A model generated the notes under the pieces. The model did not search any database. It saw only the letters and a program-made list of their open reading frames with translations, and was not told the origin of the DNA. This document shows, in pieces, positions 28,656-36,961 of a stretch of 64,000 nt of DNA. Within the stretch, counting starts at the first letter, position 1; every line of letters starts with the position of its first letter. Source of the DNA: Variovorax sp. (lineage in GTDB: Bacteria; Pseudomonadota; Gammaproteobacteria; Burkholderiales; Burkholderiaceae_C). The stretch spans positions 1 through 64,000 of the forward strand of contig JAGIBP010000022.1 in assembly GCA_017744285.1 (NCBI GenBank), in the 5' to 3' direction. Made by a program: the position numbers and the translations under genes.

Positions 28656-30397
28656 GGGCGTTCCGTTTCGACAAGGAGGCAGGCGCGCGCGAGGGCGCAG
28701 CGCAAGGCGCCGCGCGGCACGCGGCGCCAGCGCGCGGCGATGTGGCCGTCGGGGCGCAGCAGGTACACCGCACCGGCCTGCGCGCCGAGCGCCGCGAACA
28801 CCGAGGCGTCGGCGCTGCCGGGCGGCAGCTCGCAGACCTCCACGGCCAGCGGGCCGGCCTGCGCCTGGGCGATCTCGGCGGCGAGCGTTGCGTCCGCCGC
28901 GCCGATGTTGAGCACCAGCACCATGAAGGCGGGGCGCAGCCGGTCGGTCAGGTGCCGGCCGTCCTTCAGCGGCTGCTCGGGCATCGGCTCGCCGGGCCGC
29001 GGGCCTTCGGTGAGTTCGTCGCCGGCGGTCGACAGCGTGGAACCGTCGTACGTGACGGCCTGCGTCTGGCGCGGGTTGATCAGGTTCGCGATCCCGCGGT
29101 GCGCGCCGGACAGCGACAGCGCGGCCTCGCGCAGCAGGTCGAAGCCGCGCGACGGCGGCGACATGAACTCGGTGCTGCGCATCGCGCTCTCGGCGTTGAC
29201 GTGGAAGGCCGCGATGCGCTCCTGCGAATAGCTGTCGAGCAGCGCGACGTCCGACAGCCCGCGCACCACGTGCGCCAGCTTCCAGGCCAGGTTGTCCGCG
29301 TCGTCGAAGCCCGAGTTCAGGCCGCGCACGCCGAAGATGGGCATGGCGTGCGCGGCATTGCCGGCGAACAGCACGCGGCCGTGGCGGTAGCTTTCGAGCG
29401 TCATCGCGCCGGCGCGGTAGACCGAGGTCCACACCGTCTTCCAGGGCAGGTGGCCTTCGCCGATCGCATCGAGGTGCCGCTGCACGAAGTCCTGCACCGC
29501 CGCGGGCTGGAGCGCCTCCTCGGTGCTCTGGCCGGCACGCAGCTGGTAGTCGATGCGCCAGATGTCGTCGGGCTGCTTGTGCATCAGCACGGTCGAGCCG
29601 GGGTTCCACGGCGGATCGAACCAGGCGCGGCGCTCGGTCGCATGGTCGCTGTGCAGCTCGATGTCGATGATCACGTAGCGGCCTTCGTAGCCCGTGCCTT
29701 CGAGGTTCAGGCCCAGCGTCTTGCGCACGAAGCTCTGCCCGCCGTCGCAGCCGACCATCCACTGCGCGGCCAGTTGGTACGCACCGAGCGGATTGCGCGC
29801 CGAGAGCACGAGCCCGGCGGCATCTTCGGAAAAACCGGTGAGCTCGGTCGCCCAGCGGATGTCGATCAGCCCCGGCGTGGCCGCGTTGCGGCGCACGATC
29901 TCGTCCAGCAGGTATTGCTCGATGTAGTACTGCTCGAGGTTGATCATCGGCGGCAGCTTCTGCTGCGCGCTGGTCGGCATCTCGAAGCGGAAGACCTCGT
30001 CGGTCTTGTAGAAGCTGCGCCCGCCGGTCCACGGCAGGCCCTTGGACAGGAAGGCCGGCAGCGCGCCGAGGCGTTCGACGATCTCCAGGCTGCGTCGCGA
30101 GATGCAGGCCGCGCGGCTGCCGACGCAGACCGTGTCGTCCGCCTCCAGGATCACGCTGCGCACGCCGTGGTTGGCCAGGCCGAGCGCGAGCGCCATGCCG
30201 ACCGGACCGCCCCCGGCGATCACGACCGGGTGTCGCCCGGGCTCGACCCCATCGACCAGGCTCGGCAGCGAGGGCGCGAAGCGGGTATACGAAAAGGCAC
30301 CGACCGGCGGCGGCAGGTCGCCCGCCACAGGCGGCAGCGGACCGGTCGCCGCGTCGCCGGCGCGTGCGGTGGGAGGTGTGACAGCAGCGGAGTTCAT
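28652..30397 (-). CDS. FAD-dependent aromatic hydroxylase (MhpA-like)
   Basis: A 581-residue class-A flavoprotein monooxygenase. Visible sites are VIAGGGPVGMALALGLANHG (FAD dinucleotide fold, about residue 58), the DG motif VGCDGGQSFVRKTLG, and GRVLFAGNAAHAMPIFGVRG, then LNSGFDDADNLAWKLA. MhpA-type enzymes normally have GD in this last motif; here it is GN, an Asp-to-Asn change at the flavin ribityl contact. A thioredoxin-like C-terminal domain (VYLLRPDGHIAARWR) follows, as in MhpA. It is likely a hydroxylase of a phenolic acid, with the neighbouring fumarylacetoacetate-type hydrolase acting after ring cleavage. No ring-cleavage dioxygenase is visible here. Confidence 0.85.
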   Translation of the reverse strand: MNSAAVTPPTARAGDAATGPLPPVAGDLPPPVGAFSYTRFAPSLPSLVDGVEPGRHPVVIAGGGPVGMALALGLANHGVRSVILEADDTVCVGSRAACISRRSLEIVERLGALPAFLSKGLPWTGGRSFYKTDEVFRFEMPTSAQQKLPPMINLEQYYIEQYLLDEIVRRNAATPGLIDIRWATELTGFSEDAAGLVLSARNPLGAYQLAAQWMVGCDGGQSFVRKTLGLNLEGTGYEGRYVIIDIELHSDHATERRAWFDPPWNPGSTVLMHKQPDDIWRIDYQLRAGQSTEEALQPAAVQDFVQRHLDAIGEGHLPWKTVWTSVYRAGAMTLESYRHGRVLFAGNAAHAMPIFGVRGLNSGFDDADNLAWKLAHVVRGLSDVALLDSYSQERIAAFHVNAESAMRSTEFMSPPSRGFDLLREAALSLSGAHRGIANLINPRQTQAVTYDGSTLSTAGDELTEGPRPGEPMPEQPLKDGRHLTDRLRPAFMVLVLNIGAADATLAAEIAQAQAGPLAVEVCELPPGSADASVFAALGAQAGAVYLLRPDGHIAARWRRVPRGALRCALARACLLVETERP

Positions 30398-30439
30398 GCG
30401 AGGGGATTGTCCGGATGCGAAGATTCCCGAGATGTCGTA

Positions 30440-30453
30440 ACTTCGTACGAGGT
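30440..30453. promoter_or_regulatory. Palindrome between hydroxylase and LuxR-type gene
   Basis: ACTTCGTACGAGGT is a 14-base imperfect palindrome with a perfect TCGTACGA core, in the 82-base gap between divergent genes. It is suitably placed for the adjacent LuxR-type regulator to control both directions. Binding is inferred. Confidence 0.45.
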
Positions 30454-30479
30454 ACTAACCCCTAAAGCCCCCCGAGACA

Positions 30480-31295
30480 ATGAAACGCTGGCCCGTCGGC
30501 GGCGCCGACCCACCCCTGCTTGCCGCGAACGTGGTCTCCGGCGTGCTCGCGGGCGTCGGCACCACGCAGCTCGCGGCCAGCTACCTCGTGGCGATGCACC
30601 GCGTGCTGCCGGTGACCTTCTGCACCGTGTTTGCGGCCAACGCCGCCGGCGGCATCGAGACCGTCTCGGCGGCCAGCAGCTACGGCCACACCGCCGAGCG
30701 CACGGCCGAGCGCTACGTGGCGGAGCGCTTCGACCTGCTCGACCCGCACATGGCCTGGCTCGCGGCGCGCGCGCTGCCGAAGCGGCCGCAACTCTGGATC
30801 GCGCATCACGTGGCCACGGAGGTGGCCGACGCGGCCTACCGCGCCGCGTGCTACACCGACGTCGGCATCCGCGAGCGCGCGTCGGTGCTGCTGCTCATGC
30901 CGACGGGGCAGCGCGCGGCGGTGAGCTTCTATCGCAGCCTGGCGCAGCCGGACTTCGACCGCGAGGATTTCCGCCGGCTCGAAACGCATGCGCAACTGCT
31001 GGCCGACGCCACCATGGCCCACGGCCGCAGCGCCGCCGCGCGGCACGACGCGGCCGAGCCGCTGCTCGCCTCGCGCCTCCTGGCGCTGAGCCTGCGCGAG
31101 CGCGAAGTCGTCGGCCACCTGCTCGCCGGCCGCACCGCCAAGGAGGCCGCGCGCGCGATCGGCATCGAACTCACGACGGTGCGCACGCACCAGTACCGCG
31201 CGTTCCGGCGGCTGGGGATCAGGACGCTGAAGGAGCTGCTGCGGGGGACGAATGGCCCGGCGGCCCAGGGCGAACCTCCCGCCCCTGCACGCTAA
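30480..31295 (+). CDS. LuxR-type transcriptional regulator
   Basis: A 271-residue protein with a C-terminal LuxR (GerE) HTH: LSLREREVVGHLLAGRTAKE, then AARAIGIELTTVRTHQYRAF. The N-terminal 190 residues lack a receiver or autoinducer-binding signature and are likely an unclassified sensor domain. It is divergent from the hydroxylase operon, which it probably regulates through the palindrome at 30440-30453. The 3' end overlaps the convergent FAH-family gene by 77 bases, which means that the last 25 codons of each are shared in opposite strands. Confidence 0.82.
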   Translation: MKRWPVGGADPPLLAANVVSGVLAGVGTTQLAASYLVAMHRVLPVTFCTVFAANAAGGIETVSAASSYGHTAERTAERYVAERFDLLDPHMAWLAARALPKRPQLWIAHHVATEVADAAYRAACYTDVGIRERASVLLLMPTGQRAAVSFYRSLAQPDFDREDFRRLETHAQLLADATMAHGRSAAARHDAAEPLLASRLLALSLREREVVGHLLAGRTAKEAARAIGIELTTVRTHQYRAFRRLGIRTLKELLRGTNGPAAQGEPPAPAR

Positions 31296-32289
31296 CCACC
31301 TCCTGGTCGATCGCGCCGAAGATGGTGTGGCCGTCCAGCCCCTTCATCTCGATGCGGATCGTGTCGCCGAACTTCATGAACTCGGTCGTCGGCTTGCCGT
31401 CCTGGATGGTTTCGATGCAGCGCTTCTCGGCGATGCAGCTGTAGCCCTTGGGCCAGTCCGTGCGGCCGTTCTTCTCGATGCCCCGGTTGCTCACCGTGCC
31501 GCTGCCGACGATGCTGCCGGCGCGCACGTTGCGCGTCCTGGCGATGTGGGCGACGAGCTGGCCGAAGTGGAAGGTCATCTCTTCGCCCGCATCGCACATG
31601 CCGACCTTGCGGCCGTTCCAGGTGCTCTGCAGCGTGAGGTGCACGCGGCCGCCCTGCCAGGCCTCGCCAAGCTCGTCGACGGTGACCGCGACCGGGCTGA
31701 ACGCGGTCGCGGGCTTGCTCTGGAAGAAGCCGAAGCCCTTGGCCAGTTCCGCCGGGATCAGGTTGCGCAGGCTGACGTCGTTGGCGAGCATCACCAGCCG
31801 GATGCCGTCGAGCGCCTGCGCGGGCGAGGCGCCCATCCTCACGTCGCCGGTGATGACGGCGATCTCGGCTTCGAAGTCGATGCCGAAGGCTTCGCTGGCG
31901 ACCACCACCGGGTCGCAGGGGCCGATGAAGTCGTCGCTGCCGCCCTGGTACATGAGCGGATCGGTGTAGAAGCTCTCGGGCACCTCCGCGTTGCGCGCAC
32001 GGCGCACCAGCTCGACGTGGTTGATGTAGGCCGAGCCATCCGCCCATTGGTAGGCGCGCGGCAGCGGCGCCATGCACTGGGCCGGATCGAAAGGGAACGC
32101 GTGCCGCGCGCGGCCCGCGTTGAGCGCGTCGTACAGGTCCTGCAGTTGCGGGCTGATGAAGCCCCAGTCGTCCAGCGCCTGCTGCAGGCGGTTGGCAATG
32201 CCGGTGGCGTAGTGGGCGCTCGTCAGGTCGCGCGAAACGACGACCAGCTGGCCGTCGCGCGAGCCGTCTTTGAGGGTGGCGAGTTTCAT
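31219..32289 (-). CDS. Fumarylacetoacetate hydrolase-family protein
   Basis: A 356-residue enzyme of the FAH fold. It has FGIDFEAEIAVITGDV (Glu-x-Glu metal ligands), VMLANDVSLRNL (Asp ligand), and VGSGTVSNRG in the active-site loop. The N-terminus KLATLKDGSRDGQLVVVSRD is like bacterial fumarylacetoacetases of 320-340 residues. It may hydrolyse a ring-cleavage product such as an acylpyruvate. The last 20 residues (REVRPGPPGHSSPAAAPSAS) are low-complexity and arise from the strand opposite the LuxR gene, so they are probably a run-on extension. It faces the LuxR gene convergently. Confidence 0.85.
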   Translation of the reverse strand: MKLATLKDGSRDGQLVVVSRDLTSAHYATGIANRLQQALDDWGFISPQLQDLYDALNAGRARHAFPFDPAQCMAPLPRAYQWADGSAYINHVELVRRARNAEVPESFYTDPLMYQGGSDDFIGPCDPVVVASEAFGIDFEAEIAVITGDVRMGASPAQALDGIRLVMLANDVSLRNLIPAELAKGFGFFQSKPATAFSPVAVTVDELGEAWQGGRVHLTLQSTWNGRKVGMCDAGEEMTFHFGQLVAHIARTRNVRAGSIVGSGTVSNRGIEKNGRTDWPKGYSCIAEKRCIETIQDGKPTTEFMKFGDTIRIEMKGLDGHTIFGAIDQEVVSVQGREVRPGPPGHSSPAAAPSAS

Positions 32290-32389
32290 GGGTGCGGCCG
32301 ATGCCGGCGCGGCATCGTGACTAAACTGATTGACCGGGCGGCAGTGTACCGAGATGAACCTCGCGGCCGGCGCCGGGTCCCACCTTGCC

Positions 32390-33526
32390 ATGCCGATGAC
32401 CGCTCCTGTGCTCCCGCCCGATGTGCCGCGCCCGCCCTGGCGCGCACTCGCGGTGCTGGCCGCCGTGGTGCTGGCGTTGCACCTGGCGCTGCTGGGCTTC
32501 GCGCCGGTCACGGTGGGTGCGCCGCCGGTGCCCGCCGTCGACAAGTTCATCACGCGGACCATCGTCGTCGCGCCGCCCGCGCCGCCCGAACCGCCGGCCC
32601 CGGCGGCCGCGCCGAAGGCGGCGCCCCAAGCCGAACGCCCGCCGGCGCCGAAGCCGCGCCCCCACCCGGTCGCGCGTGCGCGCCCCGCGGCACCCGCGCC
32701 CCAGCCCGACGCGGCGACGCCGGCACGGCCTGAGTCGCAGGACCCGGTGTCGCAGGCCGCGCCCACGCCGCAGGACGCGGGCACCGGCGAAGCCTCGGCG
32801 GGCACCGGCAACGGACAAGGCCCCGGCCAGGGAAGCGCCGCCGGCCCGGGCGACACGGGCGGCAACCTGCCCGGCTCGGTGCCGCTGCGCATCTCGGGAT
32901 CGGTGCGCCTTGCGTTCGCGGCCACGGCCCAGCAGGGCGCGCAGCCGATGCAGGGCGTGTTCGGCGAGCTGACCTGGCTGCAGGACGGCGCGCGCTACGA
33001 CGCGAACCTGGCGCTCAAGCTTCTGGGCATCACCCTGCGCAACACGCGCAGCACCGGCGCGATCGGCCCCACCGGCATCGAGCCCCTGCGCTATTCGGAC
33101 AAGCGCCGCACCGAGGTGGCCTCGCATTTCGTGCGCGACCAGAACACCGTGGTCTTCAGCAACAACGCGCCTTCGGTGCCGCTGCTGGCGGGCGCCCAGG
33201 ACCGGCTGAGCGTGGTGCTGCAGCTCGGCGCGCTGATGGCGGGCGATCCGGCGCGCTATCCGCCCGACGCGGTCATCGCGGTCCAGACCGTCGGCACCAG
33301 CGACGCCGAGATCTGGACCTTCACGGCCTCGGGCGAAGAGCAGGTCGAGGTGCAGGCCGGCACGTTCACCGCCCGCAAGCTCACGCGCAACCCACGCAAG
33401 CCCTTCGACGACAAGATCGAGCTGTGGCTCGCGCCCGATCTGGGCTACCTGCCGGTGCGCATCCGGCAGACGCAGTCCAATGGCGACTTCATCGATCTCC
33501 AGTTGCGCGAACAGGTGCCGCTGTAG
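32390..33526 (+). CDS. DUF3108 family protein, TonB-like N-terminus
   Basis: A 378-residue protein with an N-terminal membrane segment (RALAVLAAVVLALHLALLGF), a Pro/Ala-rich periplasm-spanning region (about residues 65-150, for example PPAPPEPPAPAAAPKAAP) and a C-terminal DUF3108 domain (SGSVRLAFAATAQQGAQPMQ, ELWLAPDLGYLPVRIRQTQS). DUF3108 has a lipocalin- or LolB-like beta fold, and its function is unknown. The start is uncertain: ATG 32390 places the membrane segment near the N-terminus; ATG 32354 and 32396 are alternatives. It is divergent from the FAH gene with 100 bases between. Confidence 0.8.
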   Translation: MPMTAPVLPPDVPRPPWRALAVLAAVVLALHLALLGFAPVTVGAPPVPAVDKFITRTIVVAPPAPPEPPAPAAAPKAAPQAERPPAPKPRPHPVARARPAAPAPQPDAATPARPESQDPVSQAAPTPQDAGTGEASAGTGNGQGPGQGSAAGPGDTGGNLPGSVPLRISGSVRLAFAATAQQGAQPMQGVFGELTWLQDGARYDANLALKLLGITLRNTRSTGAIGPTGIEPLRYSDKRRTEVASHFVRDQNTVVFSNNAPSVPLLAGAQDRLSVVLQLGALMAGDPARYPPDAVIAVQTVGTSDAEIWTFTASGEEQVEVQAGTFTARKLTRNPRKPFDDKIELWLAPDLGYLPVRIRQTQSNGDFIDLQLREQVPL

Positions 33527-33546
33527 GGCCTGTCAGCGCGCAGGCA

Positions 33547-34494
33547 TCAGCTCTCGGCGAGCGTGCCGGTGCTCTTGCGCAGGGTCGAGATCAGCTCGTC
33601 CAGCGCGCCCACGGCACCGTCCGCATCGCGGGCGCGCAGGCATTGCACCACCTTGCGGCGAAGCGGGTAGATGTCGGTCCTGGGATGCGCGGGAATCACG
33701 TGGGTCATGCGCTCGCGCAGCACCGCGGTCATGGTCTGCGCCATGAGCCGCAGCGCCTCGTTGTGGCCGGCCAGCGCGATCGACGAGAAGAAGCTCGCCA
33801 TCGCGTCGATGCGTTCGGGAAGCGCCTCGGCGCTGTGGTGCTGCTCGATGCGGTCCACGGCGCATTCGATCGCGTCCACCTCCGCCTCGGTCGCCCGGTC
33901 GCAGGCCAGCCGCAGCAGCGTGCCGTAGAGCGCGCGGTAGGCCTCGTCGATGTCGACGGTGCCGAGCTGTCCGTCGAGCACCAGCTTGCGCAGCGACTCG
34001 GCCAGCATCATGTAGGCGCCCTTGTAGAACACGAGCGCATGGTCGGCGGTGCCGGTGCCCATGTGCTTGACTTCGCCGATGAAGATCTCGTGGTCTCCGG
34101 CCTCGTGGCGCGCATGCACGCGGCACTCGAAGCTGGCCAGGCAATCGTCGATCAGCGGCGTGCCGAGCGGGCCCGGCCGCCAGGCCACGCCCTCGAACTT
34201 GTCGGCGATCTTGCTCGACGCGAAGCGGCCCGACAGCGCATCCTGGCTCTGCGACAGGATGTTGATCGCGAAGGTGCCGGCCTCCACGAAGGTGGGCAGC
34301 AGGCTGCTCGCCTTGCGCAGGCTGAAGAGCACCAGCGGCGGCTCCAGCGAGACCGAGCTGAACGAGTTGCAGGTCAGGCCCGCGGGGCGCCCGTCGGCGG
34401 TGTTCGTCGTGACGATGGCGACGCCCGTCGGGAAGCAGCCCAGCAGTTGGCGGAACAGCTTGGGCTCGATGGCTGCTGCTTCGATCTGGCTCAT
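33547..34494 (-). CDS. Flavin reductase fused to a GntR-type FCD domain
   Basis: A 315-residue fusion. Residues 1-165 are a flavin reductase of the DIM6/NTAB type (LLGCFPTGVAIVTTNTADGR, LTCNSFSSVSLEPPLVLFSL, FAINILSQSQDALS), which reduces FMN with NAD(P)H for two-component monooxygenases. Residues 175-310 look like an FCD ligand-binding domain (VDIDEAYRALYGTLLRLACD, LAGHNEALRLMAQTMTAVLR) of GntR regulators but without the HTH. The usual FCD metal His positions are substituted (FFSSI for FHxxx, LRRKVV for xHxxI). It heads toward two luciferase-like monooxygenase genes on the same strand, its likely clients. Its ATG overlaps the VOC gene stop. Confidence 0.82.
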   Translation of the reverse strand: MSQIEAAAIEPKLFRQLLGCFPTGVAIVTTNTADGRPAGLTCNSFSSVSLEPPLVLFSLRKASSLLPTFVEAGTFAINILSQSQDALSGRFASSKIADKFEGVAWRPGPLGTPLIDDCLASFECRVHARHEAGDHEIFIGEVKHMGTGTADHALVFYKGAYMMLAESLRKLVLDGQLGTVDIDEAYRALYGTLLRLACDRATEAEVDAIECAVDRIEQHHSAEALPERIDAMASFFSSIALAGHNEALRLMAQTMTAVLRERMTHVIPAHPRTDIYPLRRKVVQCLRARDADGAVGALDELISTLRKSTGTLAES

Positions 34495-34859
34495 GGCGTC
34501 GGCGTCCCCTGGCGCTTGAAGAGCTGCACGATGTTGCCCTCGGGATCGCGCAGCGACAGCACCGCGCCGTGCGCGCCCATGTCGCGGGTGGCGATCACTT
34601 CGCCGCCCGAAGCCGCGACACGCTCCGCGACGGCCGCGAAGTCGTCCACCTCGAAGACCATGACGACGCCGGAGGTCGCAGGCAGGGCTTCCTCGCGGCA
34701 AGCGAGCGCGACGCTGGTGTTGCCCACCCCGTACTGGATCCAGCGGTCCTTGTCGCGGAACTTGAGCTGCAGTCCGAGCGCGGACTCGTAGAAGGCATGG
34801 AGTTCGGCGGGCCGCTCGGCCACCACGAACACGTTCTGCAGGCGCTTGGGCGATTCCAT
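34491..34859 (-). CDS. VOC family protein
   Basis: A 122-residue glyoxalase/dioxygenase-fold protein starting KRLQNVFVVAERPAELHAFY and ending LSLRDPEGNIVQLFKRQ. Usual metal residues are only partly kept: the first His is replaced by FVV and the final Glu by Gln in NIVQLF, so it may be a non-catalytic binding member. Stop codon overlaps the flavin reductase ATG (ATGA), showing tight coupling, and the SDR gene ends eight bases upstream. A role in the same oxidation pathway is inferred from this. Confidence 0.78.
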   Translation of the reverse strand: MESPKRLQNVFVVAERPAELHAFYESALGLQLKFRDKDRWIQYGVGNTSVALACREEALPATSGVVMVFEVDDFAAVAERVAASGGEVIATRDMGAHGAVLSLRDPEGNIVQLFKRQGTPTP

Positions 34860-34867
34860 GGTGCTGC

Positions 34868-35671
34868 TCACTGATCGGCGGACGGCAACGCGTCGGCCTT
34901 GTTGTAGAGATTGGCCAGCGAGGCCTTGAGGAAGCCGCCGTCGACCACGATGTCCTGTCCGTTGACGTAGGCGGACGCGTCGCTCGCCAGGAAGGCCACG
35001 ACCGACCCGATGTCCGACGGATGCCCCAGGCGGCGCGCCGGGATGCTGGCGTTGCGGGCTTCGAGCACGCCTTCCTTGCGGTAGTGCACCTCCGACAGCG
35101 GCGTGCGGATCATGCCCGGGCTCACCGAATTCGCGCGCAGTCCGCGCGGGCCCCACTCCACGGCCATCTGGTGCGTCAGCGCACGCAGCGCGGCCTTGGC
35201 CGGGCCGTACGCGCCATTGCGCGTGGGCACCTGCGCGGCGATCGAGGCCACGTTGACGATGCTGCCCGACTGCTGCGCGAACATCATCGGCACCAGCGCC
35301 TGCGCGCACAGCAGCGCGCCGCGCAGGTTGACCTGGAAGATCCGGTCCCAGAGGTCCAGCGGGTAGCTCTCGAGGCCGCCGGGCGTCGCGGTGATCGCCG
35401 CGTTGTTCACCAGCACGTCGCAGCGGCCGAAGCGCGAGCGCACTTCGCCGGCCAGCGCGGCGACCGAGGCCGGATCGGCGATGTCGCAGCGCACGGCCAG
35501 CATGCCGTCAGTTTCTGCAGCGCCGGCCGCGTCGCTGATGTCGGCCTGCACGACCTGCGCGCCCATCGCGCGCAGCTGCTCGCAGATGCCCTGCCCCAGG
35601 CCGCCCGAAGCGCCCGTGACCACGGCCACCCGGCCCTGCAGGGCCTTGTTGTCGAAAGTGACGGAATCCAT
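34868..35671 (-). CDS. Short-chain dehydrogenase/reductase
   Basis: A 267-residue SDR with VVTGASGGLGQG (cofactor fold), VLVNNAAI, a catalytic Ser in VNVASIAAQ, and YGPAKAA (Tyr-x3-Lys). The C-terminus has the usual ASAYVNGQDIVVDGGF. Likely an alcohol/ketone dehydrogenase in the luciferase-like monooxygenase operon; the substrate is unknown. ATG 35671 leaves 16 bases to the preceding monooxygenase stop, consistent with one transcript. Confidence 0.87.
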   Translation of the reverse strand: MDSVTFDNKALQGRVAVVTGASGGLGQGICEQLRAMGAQVVQADISDAAGAAETDGMLAVRCDIADPASVAALAGEVRSRFGRCDVLVNNAAITATPGGLESYPLDLWDRIFQVNLRGALLCAQALVPMMFAQQSGSIVNVASIAAQVPTRNGAYGPAKAALRALTHQMAVEWGPRGLRANSVSPGMIRTPLSEVHYRKEGVLEARNASIPARRLGHPSDIGSVVAFLASDASAYVNGQDIVVDGGFLKASLANLYNKADALPSADQ

Positions 35672-35687
35672 GCCCGACAACCGCGCC

Positions 35688-36755
35688 TCAGGCCGCGACC
35701 GTGCTCATCGAGCCGATCTCCTTGCGGATGGCCGGGATGATCTTCTCGCCCCACAGCTCGATCTGGCGCAGCATGGTCTTCTGGTCCATGTCGCCGAGCT
35801 GCGTCTGCAGCGCGATGTGCTTGGGACGCAGGATGCTGATCTCTTCCAGCATCTTGTCGATCACCTGGTTGACCGAGCCGACCGGCAGGTTCTTGCGCAG
35901 CTGCTCGAAGGTGGGGTCGGTGGCCGACGGCACTTCCTTGACCATGTAGCCGTCGTCCGATTGCGCACGGCGGTACTTGAGGCTCTCGGAGATGCGGCGC
36001 TGGAAGCGCGCGTTGTCGAGGTAGCTGTCGATCTCGGCCTGGTTGTCCGAGGCGAACGCGCAGCGCAGGAAGCCGAACTTCACGTCGTCGTCGAGGTCCG
36101 CGCCGTTGTCCTGCGCGACCTTCTCCATGCGCTCGCGCAGGGCCGAGATCGCGTCGTTGCCGTTGAGCAGCGCGGTGACGAACAGGTTGTGGCCCTCGCG
36201 CACGCCGCGCCCGAGGGTCACGGGGTTGCCCGAGGTGACCCAGATCGGCGGCATCGGCGACTGCACCGGGCGCACCGCGATGGAGCTCGGCGGCAGCTGC
36301 AGGTGCTTGCCTTCGTAGCTGACGATCTTCTGCGTCAGGCCCTTGGGGATGATGTCGAGGAACTCGTTGTAGATCGCGCCGGATTCCTCGATCTTCACGC
36401 CGAAGCGCTCGAACTCGAACTCCTGGTAGCCCGAGCCGATGCCCAGCTCCAGGCGGCCGTTGGACACCGTGTCCGCGAAACCCACTTCCGCGAGGAAGCG
36501 CGCGGGGTGGTAGAGCGGAAGAATGCACACCGCGGAGCCCAGGCGGATGCGCTGGGTCTTGGCGGCCATGTGCGCGATCATCATCAGCGGCGAGGGCGAG
36601 AGCGAGTAGTTGTTGAAGTGGTGTTCCGCATACCACGCCGTGTTGAAGCCGGCCTGCTCCGCCACCACGGTCTGCTCGATCGAGTTCTGGATGACCTGCT
36701 GCGAGGTCTGGTGATAGCCGCGCTGCTGCGCCAGGATGAATACGCCGAATTCCAT
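35688..36755 (-). CDS. Luciferase-like (LLM) flavin-dependent monooxygenase, copy 1
   Basis: A 355-residue enzyme of the bacterial luciferase superfamily. The conserved segment WYAEHHFNNYSLSPSPLMM aligns with luciferase alpha EHHFTEFG, including the catalytic His, followed by RIRLGSAVCILPLYHPARFL and LGIGSGYQEFEFERFGV. LLM proteins use FMNH2 from a separate reductase, here most likely the reductase-FCD fusion downstream. Possible reactions include Baeyer-Villiger oxidation or C-S/C-N cleavage; the substrate is unknown. It is about 80% identical by eye to the second copy at 37979-39058. GGAG precedes ATG 36755 by nine bases. Confidence 0.88.
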   Translation of the reverse strand: MEFGVFILAQQRGYHQTSQQVIQNSIEQTVVAEQAGFNTAWYAEHHFNNYSLSPSPLMMIAHMAAKTQRIRLGSAVCILPLYHPARFLAEVGFADTVSNGRLELGIGSGYQEFEFERFGVKIEESGAIYNEFLDIIPKGLTQKIVSYEGKHLQLPPSSIAVRPVQSPMPPIWVTSGNPVTLGRGVREGHNLFVTALLNGNDAISALRERMEKVAQDNGADLDDDVKFGFLRCAFASDNQAEIDSYLDNARFQRRISESLKYRRAQSDDGYMVKEVPSATDPTFEQLRKNLPVGSVNQVIDKMLEEISILRPKHIALQTQLGDMDQKTMLRQIELWGEKIIPAIRKEIGSMSTVAA

Positions 36756-36894
36756 GGATGTCGTCTCCGAGAGAGGGTGCAATGAATGACGGAAATTCTC
36801 TGGTCGAAGCCGGCCAGCGTGAATACGAAAGGAACGTGGTTCAGTCCTGCAAAAAAATGCGGGATGCGCCTTCCGGCCGCGTGTAGGCGGCGAT

Positions 36895-36925
36895 AAAAAA
36901 GACCGGAGGCTTTCGCGCTCCGGTC
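36895..36925 (-). terminator. Rho-independent terminator after the Bug gene
   Basis: GACCGGAG (36901-36908) pairs with CTCCGGTC (36918-36925) with a nine-base loop. On the minus strand the stem is followed by six T residues (36895-36900). It starts 36 bases after the stop of the Bug gene at 36962, so it separates that transcript from the LLM copy 1 operon, which then needs its own promoter in 36756-36894. Confidence 0.82.
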
Positions 36926-36961
36926 CCGTGGCAGGCCAGTGCGGGGTGCCCCGCCGGCTGC

